Source: Desulfosporosinus acidiphilus SJ4 (GTDB lineage Bacteria; Bacillota; Desulfitobacteriia; Desulfitobacteriales; Desulfitobacteriaceae). From it: 64,000 bases of DNA. A program made the position numbers and the translations under genes. The stretch lies in contig NC_018068.1 in assembly GCF_000255115.2 (NCBI RefSeq), forward strand, positions 3,071,977 through 3,135,976, given 5' to 3'. A model generated the notes under the pieces. The model was not told the origin of the DNA and ran no database searches. It worked only from the letters and a program-made list of their open reading frames with translations. Numbering within the stretch: the stretch's first letter is position 1; each line of letters opens with the position of its first letter. Positions 8,241 to 16,781 of the stretch are shown piece by piece.

Positions 8241-8410
8241 TACCGATTTATATCGGATTATTATCCCATTCAATTATCTACGGATTGCCAATAAATACAC
8301 TTAATTTATTGATCAAAAGTCGAGATTTACAAAATTGGGATTAAACTATGTACTTTAGCTATAGCAATTTAAGCACTCTTGAGTAGATCTATTTTTTAAG
8401 GAGGCTACCC

Positions 8411-8821
8411 ATGAATACGTGTGATAAGTCAATTCAAAGATTTACATTAGCAGGCCAAGCTAGCGGTATTAAAGAGCTTCGAGATCATGAAGTCAAAGTA
8501 TATGAATCAATCTATAATGACCTCATGTCCAAACACATTGAAGCCTGTGGAGAAGTTCCTGAGGGATTAGATATTCAGGTAATCAATAAGGTTTATACCC
8601 ATGATGGCGAGAATATCACTCCAATGGGTCTTGTTAATGTAAGTTTAGAATACTTGGCCAGAATTCTTACCTTTGCAAAAGGTCGGGGAATTCAATGGCA
8701 AATCGATAGCAAAGAGTGCTCTACTACCCACTTTAAAAAATTGTCTCACTTTACGGTCAATGTAAATTGTGAAAAGGATCAATTCGTGGCAATGGCCAAA
8801 GAGTTCGGATTTCGATATTAA
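8411..8821 (+). CDS. Conserved-looking cytoplasmic protein, unknown function
   Basis: A 136-aa soluble protein with AAGGAGG ahead of ATG 8411 and its own terminator. I see no recognisable domain. It has two Cys near the ends of its halves (KHIEACGE, DSKECST) and one more in VNCEK, and it looks mixed alpha/beta. It lies 170 nt after the ETF:quinone oxidoreductase with no terminator between them, so the two may be co-transcribed. Function cannot be named from sequence. Confidence 0.7.
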   Translation: MNTCDKSIQRFTLAGQASGIKELRDHEVKVYESIYNDLMSKHIEACGEVPEGLDIQVINKVYTHDGENITPMGLVNVSLEYLARILTFAKGRGIQWQIDSKECSTTHFKKLSHFTVNVNCEKDQFVAMAKEFGFRY

Positions 8822-8863
8822 TCGCAAAGGATTACAATCTAAGGAAATGTCGTAATGACTAGA

Positions 8864-8887
8864 AAGGCATCCTAATCGGGATGCCTT
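8864..8887 (+). terminator. Terminator after the 136-aa gene
   Basis: Stem AAGGCATCC/GGATGCCTT with a 6-nt loop, then TAATTCTTTAT. It lies 40 nt after the stop; the T-run is weak. Confidence 0.7.
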
Positions 8888-8960
8888 AATTCTTTATGCC
8901 CCAAGTAGTTGCATCATTGCTTCGGCATTGCAATTAATCTTCTTTTATGCTCTTTTATCC

Positions 8961-9545
8961 CTATTTAACAACACTAGCTGGTTGATCCAGTTGAGGATTA
9001 GTTTTCGTTTTATCCAACAGTGCTTGAAGTAGTTTGGAGATGGATTTTCGAGCAAGATTATCAATTAACTTCCCATCTTGATCGAATTTATTTTTGGCGT
9101 TGGTTATCAAAACTTTGGGGCTTTTAAGTGTCTGTGAACGAAGTCTCAAACAAACTTGTCGAAGGTGATACTGTACTCTTGCTCCCCCTAACATGTCTGG
9201 AGATGCACTCATTATGGCCAGCGGTTTACCGCTTAACGGCAATTCTGTCCCCCTTGAAGCCCAATCCAAAGCGTTTTTTAAGACCGGAGGTATTGAATAA
9301 TTATATTCTGGGGTTGAAATGAGAATAGCATCGGCCTCTGCAAGTCTTCTTTTAAAATCCGCTACAACTTGAGGCACGCCTTCAGATTCAATATCTTCAT
9401 TAAAGAAAGGGATTGAAGATAGATCCAGTATTTCTAATGTAACCCATTCGGGGAGTAGTTCTGCTGACGCCCTTAAAGCCGCCATATTATAGGATTTCTC
9501 TCTCAAACTTCCAGTTAGGCCAATAATCTTTATTGTTTTTGTCAT
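8961..9545 (-). CDS. NADPH-dependent FMN reductase family protein
   Basis: A 194-aa flavodoxin-fold protein. The FMN phosphate loop is GSLREKSYNMAAL (residues 11-23) and the flavin ring contact is TPEYNYSIPPVLKNALDW (about residues 78-95), as in azoreductases, ArsH and chromate-reductase relatives. It would reduce FMN, quinones or metals with NAD(P)H; the substrate is unknown. GGGGGG lies before ATG 9545. A long gap separates it from the upstream gene, so it is probably monocistronic. Confidence 0.88.
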   Translation of the reverse strand: MTKTIKIIGLTGSLREKSYNMAALRASAELLPEWVTLEILDLSSIPFFNEDIESEGVPQVVADFKRRLAEADAILISTPEYNYSIPPVLKNALDWASRGTELPLSGKPLAIMSASPDMLGGARVQYHLRQVCLRLRSQTLKSPKVLITNAKNKFDQDGKLIDNLARKSISKLLQALLDKTKTNPQLDQPASVVK

Positions 9546-9686
9546 TTAAATCCCCCCTATAACGTTTCAATATAATATGTAGGTATTGTTATAAAAATCA
9601 GTATAGTTTAAACATTCAACATTTTTGATTGTTTTCCTTCCTAATTTAATAAATAATTTTGAAATTCTAAATTTTTTAAATACACA

Positions 9687-9716
9687 AAAAGCCAAACCAC
9701 TTTTGGTTTGGCTTTT
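9687..9716 (-). terminator. Bidirectional terminator
   Basis: Stem AAAAGCCAAACCA/TGGTTTGGCTTTT with a 4-nt loop and T-runs on both sides. It terminates the small membrane-protein gene on the minus strand. Confidence 0.85.
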
Positions 9717-9788
9717 TTAGAAACTTCTCATACATGAAAGGAAAAGTAGACTACTATTTTCATAGTATATTTTTATGTTCACTTGAAT

Positions 9789-10136
9789 CTATGAGGTCAT
9801 TCTTCTTTCCATATCCCCTCGATAGGAATATTCCACCGATGGTATGTTAACCCTCGATCTCGCTCGATTTACCGCTGCCTTTTCTTTTAAGCATTGATAT
9901 TCATAACTTTGCTTACCCTTAAGTTTTCCACGAACTGCGATGGCTTTGATATAGAAGGCAAGTGATCCAATTACGGCAAAAAAGATTGTTAAAACATAAT
10001 ATATCGTCGCTAAGTACAAGTACAAAGTATCATTATAAGTATAAATATGGCCTGTATTAAACATCATACTTTTCGAATACCCTAATCCGTAAAACAAAAA
10101 AGAAGCAATAAAACAAATCACTGAGATTTTAGGCAT
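9789..10136 (-). CDS. Small two-helix membrane protein, unknown
   Basis: A 115-aa protein. Two hydrophobic helices (about residues 4-22 and 43-65) are followed by a basic cytoplasmic tail of about 45 residues rich in Arg and Lys (KGKQSYEYQCLKEKAAVNRARSR). I chose ATG 10136 because GCGGAGG lies 9 nt upstream; an in-frame ATG six codons earlier overlaps that Shine-Dalgarno. I do not recognise the family. It is a single gene ended by the terminator at 9687. Confidence 0.6.
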   Translation of the reverse strand: MPKISVICFIASFLFYGLGYSKSMMFNTGHIYTYNDTLYLYLATIYYVLTIFFAVIGSLAFYIKAIAVRGKLKGKQSYEYQCLKEKAAVNRARSRVNIPSVEYSYRGDMERRMTS

Positions 10137-10400
10137 TATTTTACACCTCCGCATTGACGAAATTCATCCAGTTATAAATAAATTACTCATTTTATGACCT
10201 GCTCAGGCAATGAATTCATTATAGCTATTAGTACATCTATTTGGTTTTTGTTCGAACTTATGTTCTAATTATAGCACTTTCTATATAAATAGCAATAAAT
10301 TTTAATAAAATTATTTATGATATTCTTTTATAGGCTATGCGAATCGTTTTTGAGGGTAACTTTTTATAGCTATTTTGCTTGCGGCACTGTCTTAAATTTA

Positions 10401-10436
10401 AAAACAAGTGTCTTGGTATTCCAAACACTTGTTTTT
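10401..10436. terminator. Strong bidirectional hairpin terminator
   Basis: AAAACAAGTGT/ACACTTGTTTT continues through one unpaired C into TTGG/CCAA with a TATT loop, flanked by T-rich tracts on either strand. It is the second stop behind tRNA-Lys on the minus strand. Confidence 0.7.
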
Positions 10437-10528
10437 ATTGTTGCCGCTGTTTTTTCTTGGTTTAAGTCTCCACTTCTCTATGCGGGAGCACTCCTTCGAT
10501 CTCTTCAGTGTTGATAGGACACAACAAA

Positions 10529-10559
10529 GCAGGTGTCTCAGAAAACCTGAAACACCTGC
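10529..10559 (-). terminator. Terminator of tRNA-Lys
   Basis: Stem GCAGGTGT/ACACCTGC about 25 nt past the tRNA 3' end, followed on the minus strand by TTTGTTGTG. The T-run is interrupted, so termination may be partial. Confidence 0.6.
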
Positions 10560-10583
10560 CGTATCTAGCTTAACAGTAATTTT

Positions 10584-10659
10584 TGGTGCGCCACCGCGGG
10601 ATCGAACCGCGGACCTGCCGATTAAGAGTCGGATGCTCTACCAGCTGAGCTAGTGGCGC
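10584..10659 (-). tRNA. tRNA-Lys (anticodon CTT)
   Basis: A complete 76-nt cloverleaf. Acceptor GCGCCAC/GTGGCGC; D-arm TAGCTCAGCTGGTAGAGC; anticodon stem CCGA/TCGG around loop CTCTTAA, giving CTT; T-arm with GGTTCGATCC. The 3' CCA is genome-encoded. Confidence 0.97.
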
Positions 10660-10778
10660 ATTAACAACACTAATTAGTATACTTAAGAATCATAAAATAG
10701 TCAAGCTATTTCATATGAGTTTTTAACCTCTGACTATTCCTTCTTCTTATTATTCCTCCGGACTATTCCCGCATACTT

Positions 10779-12179
10779 TTAGTGATTTTCAAGATTGCCG
10801 ATATTTACAATAGCTTGAGCATAGACTTTTGTCGTTAATATCAAGTTGTCTATAGAAATATATTCATCAGCGCAATGAATCACTTCCGGTTCACCCGGAA
10901 AAACCGGGCCAAAAGCAACGCCCCGAGGGAGTGCTTTAGCGTAAGTTCCTCCTCCGATAGCAAAGGCATACGGTTCAAGTCCTGTAACATCTGCATAGGC
11001 TTTAAGCAGGGATTTTACGAGCTCACTATCTTTGGGAACATGATGTGCTTTTTGATGGTTAATAACGTCTAACGTAAATCCTTCAGCTTGGATAATTGTT
11101 TCGATAGGCTGTAAAACATCCTCTTGTTTATAGGTCACTGGATAGCGAATATCGAGAACAAATCGCACCCCATCTGACGATAATTCGAATATTCCGAGAT
11201 TGAGTGAAAGTTGACCGGATGGCTCGTCGCTGAAAGCGATTCCGAATCCCTCTCCAAAAAAGCCTCTTCCAGGATGCTTTAAAATGAACTCAAGAATGTT
11301 TTGTTCCTCAGGGCTAAGCGGTAATTGCAGCAAATAGTTTAGAGCATAAAGAACAGCATTCTTTCCGTTCTGAGGAAGGCTGCCGTGTGCCCCTATGCCT
11401 TTAAACGCAAGAATAAGATCCTGAGAATCCACTTGATCCTTCAACTGCGCGCTGACCCCCTCAGGGAAGGTGCCCGTATTGATTGACTGAGCTATAAATT
11501 CATGATCGAACCCTCTTAACGTAACTTCGCAAATATCAGGAACAACATTGGCCCGTTCTCCTCCACGAATACTTACAAGATGAGGTAAGGATTCCTTAAA
11601 AGCCTTTTTCAGTTCCAGATGCAGTATCCCTTTTTCGGCATGAATCAGCGGGAACTCTGCGTCCGGTGCAAAACCGATGTTAGGAACTTCTTCCTTCTTT
11701 AGATAGTAATCCATATCTGCCCAGCCAGATTCTTCATCCGTGCCTAGTATTAGACGAACCCGCTTTTTTAAAGGAATCTTGGCATCTTTAACAGCTTTCA
11801 TGGCGAATAACGCTGCCAAACTCGGCCCTTTATCATCTAAAGCGCCCCGCCCATATATTTTTCCATCCACAATCTCTGCACTGAAGGGAGGGACTGACCA
11901 CCCGTCACCTTCCGGTACTACGTCCAAATGCCCTAATATTCCTAACAGCTCTCCAGCACCCATTTCAATATGGCCTGCATAACCATCGACATTCTTAACG
12001 CTGAAGCCAAGCTTTTTTCCCAATTCTAAGGTCCATTCCAAAGCATCCTGTATTCCGGGGCCAAAAGGAGCTCCAGGTGCTGCATGAGCAACATCCTTAA
12101 CGCTCTTAATTCTAATACAGTCTTGAACAGCGGAGATTAGTTCTTCTTTCATGCTTTCAATTTGCTTATCGAGATCCAT
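10779..12179 (-). CDS. pepV: Dipeptidase PepV (M20 family)
   Basis: A 466-aa dinuclear-zinc aminopeptidase of the M20A family that splits dipeptides in the cytosol. Visible motifs: GHLDVVPEGDGW (metal His and catalytic Asp), GRGALDDKGPSLAAL (bridging Asp), GTDEESGW (catalytic Glu pair) and DAEFPLIHAEKG. A C-terminal His in FPGEPEVIHCADEYI completes the site. A large lid domain splits the catalytic domain, as in PepV of lactic acid bacteria, and the length matches. TGGAGGA lies before ATG 12179. It sits 64 nt downstream of the PBP gene on the same strand and may be co-transcribed. Confidence 0.93.
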   Translation of the reverse strand: MDLDKQIESMKEELISAVQDCIRIKSVKDVAHAAPGAPFGPGIQDALEWTLELGKKLGFSVKNVDGYAGHIEMGAGELLGILGHLDVVPEGDGWSVPPFSAEIVDGKIYGRGALDDKGPSLAALFAMKAVKDAKIPLKKRVRLILGTDEESGWADMDYYLKKEEVPNIGFAPDAEFPLIHAEKGILHLELKKAFKESLPHLVSIRGGERANVVPDICEVTLRGFDHEFIAQSINTGTFPEGVSAQLKDQVDSQDLILAFKGIGAHGSLPQNGKNAVLYALNYLLQLPLSPEEQNILEFILKHPGRGFFGEGFGIAFSDEPSGQLSLNLGIFELSSDGVRFVLDIRYPVTYKQEDVLQPIETIIQAEGFTLDVINHQKAHHVPKDSELVKSLLKAYADVTGLEPYAFAIGGGTYAKALPRGVAFGPVFPGEPEVIHCADEYISIDNLILTTKVYAQAIVNIGNLENH

Positions 12180-12242
12180 TATTGATCATTCCTCCATTAT
12201 TTTGTTTCTTCTCTTGCCACGATGAGTTCGATTAGTTATCAT

Positions 12243-14261
12243 CTAAGGCGTTAAAGGAGAAAACTTTATTTCGAGTGTTGAACCCTTACTCACTACTTTC
12301 CCAGGGAGAGGATTTTGCTGAACTACGAGTCCGCTCCCCGTAAAGTCAAAATGCAGGCCTGATTTTGCTATTAGGTCACCTGCTTGACGCATCGTCATTC
12401 CGGTTAAATCAGGAATAATTGCTTCGTAAACACCTGGCGAACGTTCAGGAATAACGGGTTGGGGCGAAGGCCTAACCTGTGAATCACCAGATGAAATGGA
12501 AACAGTGCTTAGAGTATCCTTTGCTGACGGAATACCAAAATATTGAAGAGCACCTTCAATAATAGCCTTAGCCGGAGGTCCTCCTAAAGTTCCGCCTTGA
12601 TGGCCTTCTGCGCTTTTAGGAGTATCAATAATCACAAGGACTGCGATTTTAGGATTTTCTGCCGGTGCAAAGGCGGCGAAAGAAGCTATAAAATCCGTCG
12701 TGGAATACCCTCCGGTTCTGGGATCCACTTTTTGTGCGGTACCCGTTTTGCCTGCCACATTGATTCCAGGGATTTGAGCAAGATGACCTGTCCCAGCAGA
12801 TACAACTTGTTCGAGAATATTGGTCATTTGTACTGCTGTCGCCTTTGATATGACTTGACGAATGGGCTTAGATTTCAGTTCCTGAACCACCTCTCCATCC
12901 TGAGCAACAATTTTATCCACGATATAGGGCCGATATAAAGTTCCTCCATTAGCAACAGCTGATATTGCCGTCAATAATTGAATAGGCGTCACTAAATTAG
13001 CTTGTCCAAAGGACATTGTTGCTAATTCTAAATCTCGTACATTTTCTTGCGGAACAAGCAAACCACTTTCTTCCCCTCTAATATCTACGCCGGTTTTGGC
13101 ACCAAAACCAAAGGCCTTTAAATACGTAAAGAAGGTTCTTTTGGTTAGTTTAAGTCCTACCTGAGCTAAAACAACGTTTGAGGACAATTGCATTCCCTCA
13201 GTTAAGGTAGGATTTCCATGGGGTTTTTGATCAGAATCCCAGTTCGTGATTAAACGTGGCCCCACCCGCAAATATCCCGGATCAGGAAAGGTTTCATCCG
13301 GACTGACGACTCCTTCTTCCAGGGCACTGGAACCTGTGATAATTTTAAATGTAGATCCCGGTTCATAGGACATACTGATGGCTAAATTACGTCGTTCTTC
13401 CGGTGATGATTTGAGATAATTTGTTGGATCAAAGGTTGGTCGAGAACCTAACCCCAAAATGCGTCCGCTCATCGGATCCATAGCAAGAATTGTCACGCTG
13501 TTGGCTTTTGTATTTTGCTGCAAACTATCTAATTGCTGTTCAATCGAATATTGTATAGCAGAGTCTAAAGTAAGTACCAAAGAATTCCCTGGATGAGAAG
13601 GCTCAAGCTGATCTGCAGTTTCAAAGATAGAACGTGCTCGAGTATCTTGTTCCACTGATTGGAATCCGGGCTTGCCAAATAAGGCTTTGTCATAATATGA
13701 TTCAATACCCTCAGCACCATGTCCTTCTAGATTTACAATACCAAGTGCAGCGGATGCCAAATTTCCCATAGGATATACACGTTTTTCTTCATCTGTTGTC
13801 CCTACCCCCGGAATTTTTAGGGCCATAATTTGATCAGCTTTCTGAAGGTCTACTTGATGAGCTAGACTTATCCACAATAAGTCCTTATTTAACTTACCAA
13901 GAATGTCTTGCGGATTAAGGCCTAAGATCTCCGCAAGCTCTTGAGCCGCATGTTCTTTGGTATCTTTATACTTCTTTTGGGCTATTAAATTGGACAACGT
14001 TTTGGGATCTGCATATACCTCTTTGACAGGAATGCTCTGCGCTAAAACATTTCCCTGTGCATCATAAATCGATCCCCGTTTAGGATGAAGACGCTTATCA
14101 GTTGTCCTTCGTTCAATTCCCTTGGCCTGAAGATTAGATGCCTGAACTACCTGGAGAACCACAAGTCTTCCTGCTACCAAGAAGATAAGTAGAAACAGCC
14201 CTATTTGGACCCAATAATCTCGCGAGAAATAATTTAATAAACCCTTCTTTCGTTTTTTCAA
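12243..14261 (-). CDS. Penicillin-binding protein 2 / SpoVD-type transpeptidase with PASTA domain
   Basis: A class B high-molecular-weight PBP of about 672 aa. One N-terminal membrane anchor (WVQIGLFLLIFLVAGRLVVL) precedes the PBP dimerisation domain (RGSIYDAQGNVLA) and a transpeptidase with SxxK in GSTFKI (near residue 303), SSN (near 360) and KTGTAQ (near 504). One PASTA repeat ends the protein, as in SpoVD and PBP2B. It cross-links septal or spore-cortex peptidoglycan. I chose TTG 14261 because GAGAGGAG lies 11 nt upstream; ATG 14342 is in frame but has no Shine-Dalgarno. No mraY or mur cluster is adjacent, so this copy is outside the usual dcw operon. Confidence 0.88.
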   Translation of the reverse strand: MKKRKKGLLNYFSRDYWVQIGLFLLIFLVAGRLVVLQVVQASNLQAKGIERRTTDKRLHPKRGSIYDAQGNVLAQSIPVKEVYADPKTLSNLIAQKKYKDTKEHAAQELAEILGLNPQDILGKLNKDLLWISLAHQVDLQKADQIMALKIPGVGTTDEEKRVYPMGNLASAALGIVNLEGHGAEGIESYYDKALFGKPGFQSVEQDTRARSIFETADQLEPSHPGNSLVLTLDSAIQYSIEQQLDSLQQNTKANSVTILAMDPMSGRILGLGSRPTFDPTNYLKSSPEERRNLAISMSYEPGSTFKIITGSSALEEGVVSPDETFPDPGYLRVGPRLITNWDSDQKPHGNPTLTEGMQLSSNVVLAQVGLKLTKRTFFTYLKAFGFGAKTGVDIRGEESGLLVPQENVRDLELATMSFGQANLVTPIQLLTAISAVANGGTLYRPYIVDKIVAQDGEVVQELKSKPIRQVISKATAVQMTNILEQVVSAGTGHLAQIPGINVAGKTGTAQKVDPRTGGYSTTDFIASFAAFAPAENPKIAVLVIIDTPKSAEGHQGGTLGGPPAKAIIEGALQYFGIPSAKDTLSTVSISSGDSQVRPSPQPVIPERSPGVYEAIIPDLTGMTMRQAGDLIAKSGLHFDFTGSGLVVQQNPLPGKVVSKGSTLEIKFSPLTP

Positions 14262-14415
14262 AGCATTGCTGCTCTCCTCTCGCTTAAGAAAGTCTTTATT
14301 GGTTAATAACACGAACCTTTTTCTGATACATGATGCAATCATTGTAAAAGCTGATAGATATGCACCTATTGCCCAAAATTACATAAATTAAAGAAAAACT
14401 GAAAGGAGTTTTATT

Positions 14416-14583
14416 ATGAATAGTCCCCAAGAAATCGCGACCCGTATAACCGAAGCCTGGTTAAACGCCTTTGCCACAATTACGAAGGAATTAGGGCACG
14501 TTGATCAACATATTCCTACCCCTCAAGAAGTCAGTGAATTCTTTGCGGAAATTCACAGAACTGCTCAAAAAACTAATACATAA
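14416..14583 (+). CDS. Small protein, 55 aa, unknown function
   Basis: A short plus-strand gene with AAAGGAG 7 nt before ATG 14416. The product begins MNSPQEIATRITEAWLNAF, is acidic and mostly helical, and has a predicted amphipathic N-terminal half, a Pro-containing turn (HIPTPQEV) and a second helix. There is no signal peptide or Cys. It is divergent from the PBP gene, with about 150 nt for both promoters. I do not recognise the family. Confidence 0.65.
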   Translation: MNSPQEIATRITEAWLNAFATITKELGHVDQHIPTPQEVSEFFAEIHRTAQKTNT

Positions 14584-14897
14584 GAGAGCAAGTAACACTC
14601 TTCCCGTAATTCTTGGCTACAGAGACGCTTGAGCAATCCGCACTGAAGGAGTGGGCATAATGAGTTGCAGTGCGGCGATATGCTCATCAGCTTATCTTCA
14701 TGGTCGGTGCGGGTTGTAGTACTTATCTAGAGGGATGGTTTAACAGAAAAGTATACTTACAGATAGTATAAAAAGAGCTTACGCTGTCTTAACTAACGAT
14801 GGCAATTATTAAAGCCACCTCGCTAAGAAACCGCAAGCTCTTGTTTGTATTTTGTCCTTAGATGGGTGGAAACTATGCTTATTAAAAAGAGGTATTT
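14584..14897. other. Gap between the 55-aa gene and the rhomboid gene
   Basis: No gene is supported. It holds an inverted repeat CCGCACTG/CAGTGCGG near 14638-14675 and the hairpin with adjoining promoter described at 14740-14856. The remainder shows nothing I can name. Confidence 0.5.
14740..14856. other. Long hairpin: lar/rhomboid operon terminator or small RNA
   Basis: AAGAGCTT (14773-14780) pairs with AAGCTCTT (14835-14842) across a 54-nt loop that contains its own TGGC/GCCA hairpin. Read on the minus strand it is followed by TTTTTATACT and lies after the rhomboid stop, so it could be that operon's terminator. Read on the plus strand it is preceded by TTAACA-18-TAGTAT (14740-14769) and followed by a T-rich tract, which is the layout of a small RNA of about 75 nt. 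The sequence alone does not decide. Confidence 0.4.
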
Positions 14898-15866
14898 TTA
14901 TGAAAGTTTGGCACTCTTAGGTTTTATAAAGTTTTTCCATGATAAAAGGGCACCCATGAACATTCCTGTAAATAGTCCGCCGAGATGGGCAAAATTATCA
15001 ATCCCCGGCTGCCAAAATCCAAATCCAAGGTTCACTAAAATTACAATGACAAGATTCATACCAAGACCGGATTTCCATAGATAAGGTCGTTTGTAAATAA
15101 AAAACAGTTGAGCTCCCAGAAGGCCCATAATTGCTCCTGAAGCACCTGCCGAAAGGAACGGGGAAAACAAGAAACTTGCCATTGCGCCTCCAAGACCACT
15201 TAACATATAAATCGCAAAATACTTTCCATGACCGTAACTTAGTTCAGTCAAAGGCCCTAAGGCCCATAATGCGTACAAGTTAAAGGCGAGATGAAAATAT
15301 CCAATATGAATAAACATAGATGTTAATAAGCGCCACACTTGCCCGGCTTGAATTAAAGAATTAACTTTAGCACCGAAGGCGATTAATACATCCTGATTTT
15401 CCGATCCGCCCGCTAGAGTCATAAGTAAAAAAACGAGCAAGTTGATTCCAATAAATGCATAAGTAAAATAAGGAATCGGCTGTTTTTGGGGCTGAAGTTC
15501 AGCATTTAGAGAAACCGGTGTCCCACTGGCTATTTGTTTCAGCATTCTGGGAATATCTTGTTTTTTGGTAGGTGGATTGGGGAAAATATTTCCCAATTCC
15601 AGATCCCAATACCATAATTGAATGCCCGGCAAACGAGATTTCTTTAACTGCGAAGAGTCAAATCCCGAGGGACAAAAAATAATTGCATCCCAGGTTGGGA
15701 TTTTAAATTCAGAGATCTTAACCGTTAGATCTTCAGACATCTCATTTAAATATCCGAAAAGAAGCCCACGCTGCAGAGAGTCATGGGTTGCACAAACCCA
15801 GTTTCCTGCAGGATAGCTCACACTCCAGTCAGACTGTCTCAGACTATCGATAATTTTCTCAATCAT
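14898..15866 (-). CDS. Rhomboid-family intramembrane serine protease
   Basis: A 322-aa protein. The N-terminal 125 residues form a soluble domain without a known motif. Six or seven membrane helices follow with the rhomboid signature: LTSMFIHIGYFHLAFNLYAL, catalytic Ser in GASGAIMGLLGA (near residue 240) and catalytic His in FAHLGGLFTG (near 293). Both catalytic residues are present, so it should be active. Rhomboids cleave single-pass membrane proteins within the bilayer; the substrate is unknown. AAGGAGA precedes ATG 15866. It starts 14 nt after larC ends and so belongs to the lar operon by position. YqgP-type rhomboids also carry soluble N-domains. Confidence 0.9.
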   Translation of the reverse strand: MIEKIIDSLRQSDWSVSYPAGNWVCATHDSLQRGLLFGYLNEMSEDLTVKISEFKIPTWDAIIFCPSGFDSSQLKKSRLPGIQLWYWDLELGNIFPNPPTKKQDIPRMLKQIASGTPVSLNAELQPQKQPIPYFTYAFIGINLLVFLLMTLAGGSENQDVLIAFGAKVNSLIQAGQVWRLLTSMFIHIGYFHLAFNLYALWALGPLTELSYGHGKYFAIYMLSGLGGAMASFLFSPFLSAGASGAIMGLLGAQLFFIYKRPYLWKSGLGMNLVIVILVNLGFGFWQPGIDNFAHLGGLFTGMFMGALLSWKNFIKPKSAKLS

Positions 15867-15880
15867 ACTATCTCCTTAAG

Positions 15881-16768
15881 TTATATCTCTCCAATTACAC
15901 CCCGAAGCAGGCTTGGAATGCCATAATCATTTTTACCGGAACCATAACCAACATTATGGATAATCATCTCCGGAAAATCTGTCTGCTGGGCTAAGGCCTT
16001 CATGAGCGCTGCTCCTGTAGGGGTAATAAGTTCGCCTGTAATTCCCGAATCTCTAAATTTGAAGCCACGTAACAGCATCAGAGTCGCCGGGGCCGGTAAG
16101 GGCAGCGTTCCATGCGCACATTGAACAAATCCTTTTGACCAAGGGAGAGTAGAAACACGTATTTCTTCAATATCCAACTGATCCAAAGCTATACAGGTTC
16201 CCACAATATCAACCAGCGAGTCTACGGCTCCAACTTCATGAAAGTGTACTTTATCAATTGTTGTCCCATGAACGTTAGCCTCCGCTTCAGCTAGGACGTT
16301 AAACACTTTTAAAGCACTTTCTTGCGCACGTTCAGACAGGGACCCTGACATTATCATTTTTTGAATATCCGGAAGATATCGATTGTGAGCATGAGTCACG
16401 GGAGTATGATCATGTTGAACGTACTCGTTCTTATACTCATGCCCATGTTCATGGTTATGTTCATGGGCATGCTCATGCTCGTGCTCATGGTCATGGTCAT
16501 GGTCATGACCGTGAGTATGATTATTTGCAAACTCGTGATTGTGACTGAAGTTTTGTTTGTGTTCGTGATTATCTAATACTACAACATCAATGTCCGTTGC
16601 TTGAATGCCTTGAACTTGACGCAAGCGGATATCTAATCGAAATTCATTTAGGCCTATTGAATGTAATTGCTCTATAATCTTTTCCGGATTCGCACCTAAC
16701 GCTATTAAAGAGCCTAAAGCCATATCTCCGCTGATTCCGGCAAATATATCCCAATAGAGAACTTTCAA
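15881..16768 (-). CDS. larC: LarC nickel-insertion protein, N-terminal (LarC1) domain only
   Basis: This is a homologue of LarC, which inserts nickel into pyridinium bisthiocarboxylate mononucleotide to complete the nickel-pincer cofactor using CTP. The start MKVLYWDIFAGISGDMALGSLIALG is characteristic. Residues about 68-127 form a His-rich insertion (runs of HDHDHEHEHEH), a likely nickel store. Conserved VHFHEVGAVDSLVDIVG and the ITGELITPTGAALM motif follow. The protein ends at residue 295 with LLRGVIGEI. The usual C-terminal LarC2 domain, fused or reached by frameshift in other species, is absent: 14 nt later the rhomboid gene begins and no frame continues LarC2. Upstream is larB. Confidence 0.9.
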   Translation of the reverse strand: MKVLYWDIFAGISGDMALGSLIALGANPEKIIEQLHSIGLNEFRLDIRLRQVQGIQATDIDVVVLDNHEHKQNFSHNHEFANNHTHGHDHDHDHEHEHEHAHEHNHEHGHEYKNEYVQHDHTPVTHAHNRYLPDIQKMIMSGSLSERAQESALKVFNVLAEAEANVHGTTIDKVHFHEVGAVDSLVDIVGTCIALDQLDIEEIRVSTLPWSKGFVQCAHGTLPLPAPATLMLLRGFKFRDSGITGELITPTGAALMKALAQQTDFPEMIIHNVGYGSGKNDYGIPSLLRGVIGEI

Positions 16769-16781
16769 TTTGCTGCACCTC

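Larger units (their letters stand above)
10155..10583. other. Gap between small membrane-protein gene and tRNA-Lys
   Basis: No gene is supported. It contains two strong hairpins (10401-10436 and 10529-10559), both placed to act downstream of the minus-strand tRNA. The rest is AT-rich with no evident signal. Confidence 0.55.

Noticed and set aside
16361-16576. Met/Val-rich plus-strand frame opposite larC
   Set aside because: It is the antisense of the His-rich CAT/CAC repeat of LarC and has no ribosome-binding site.
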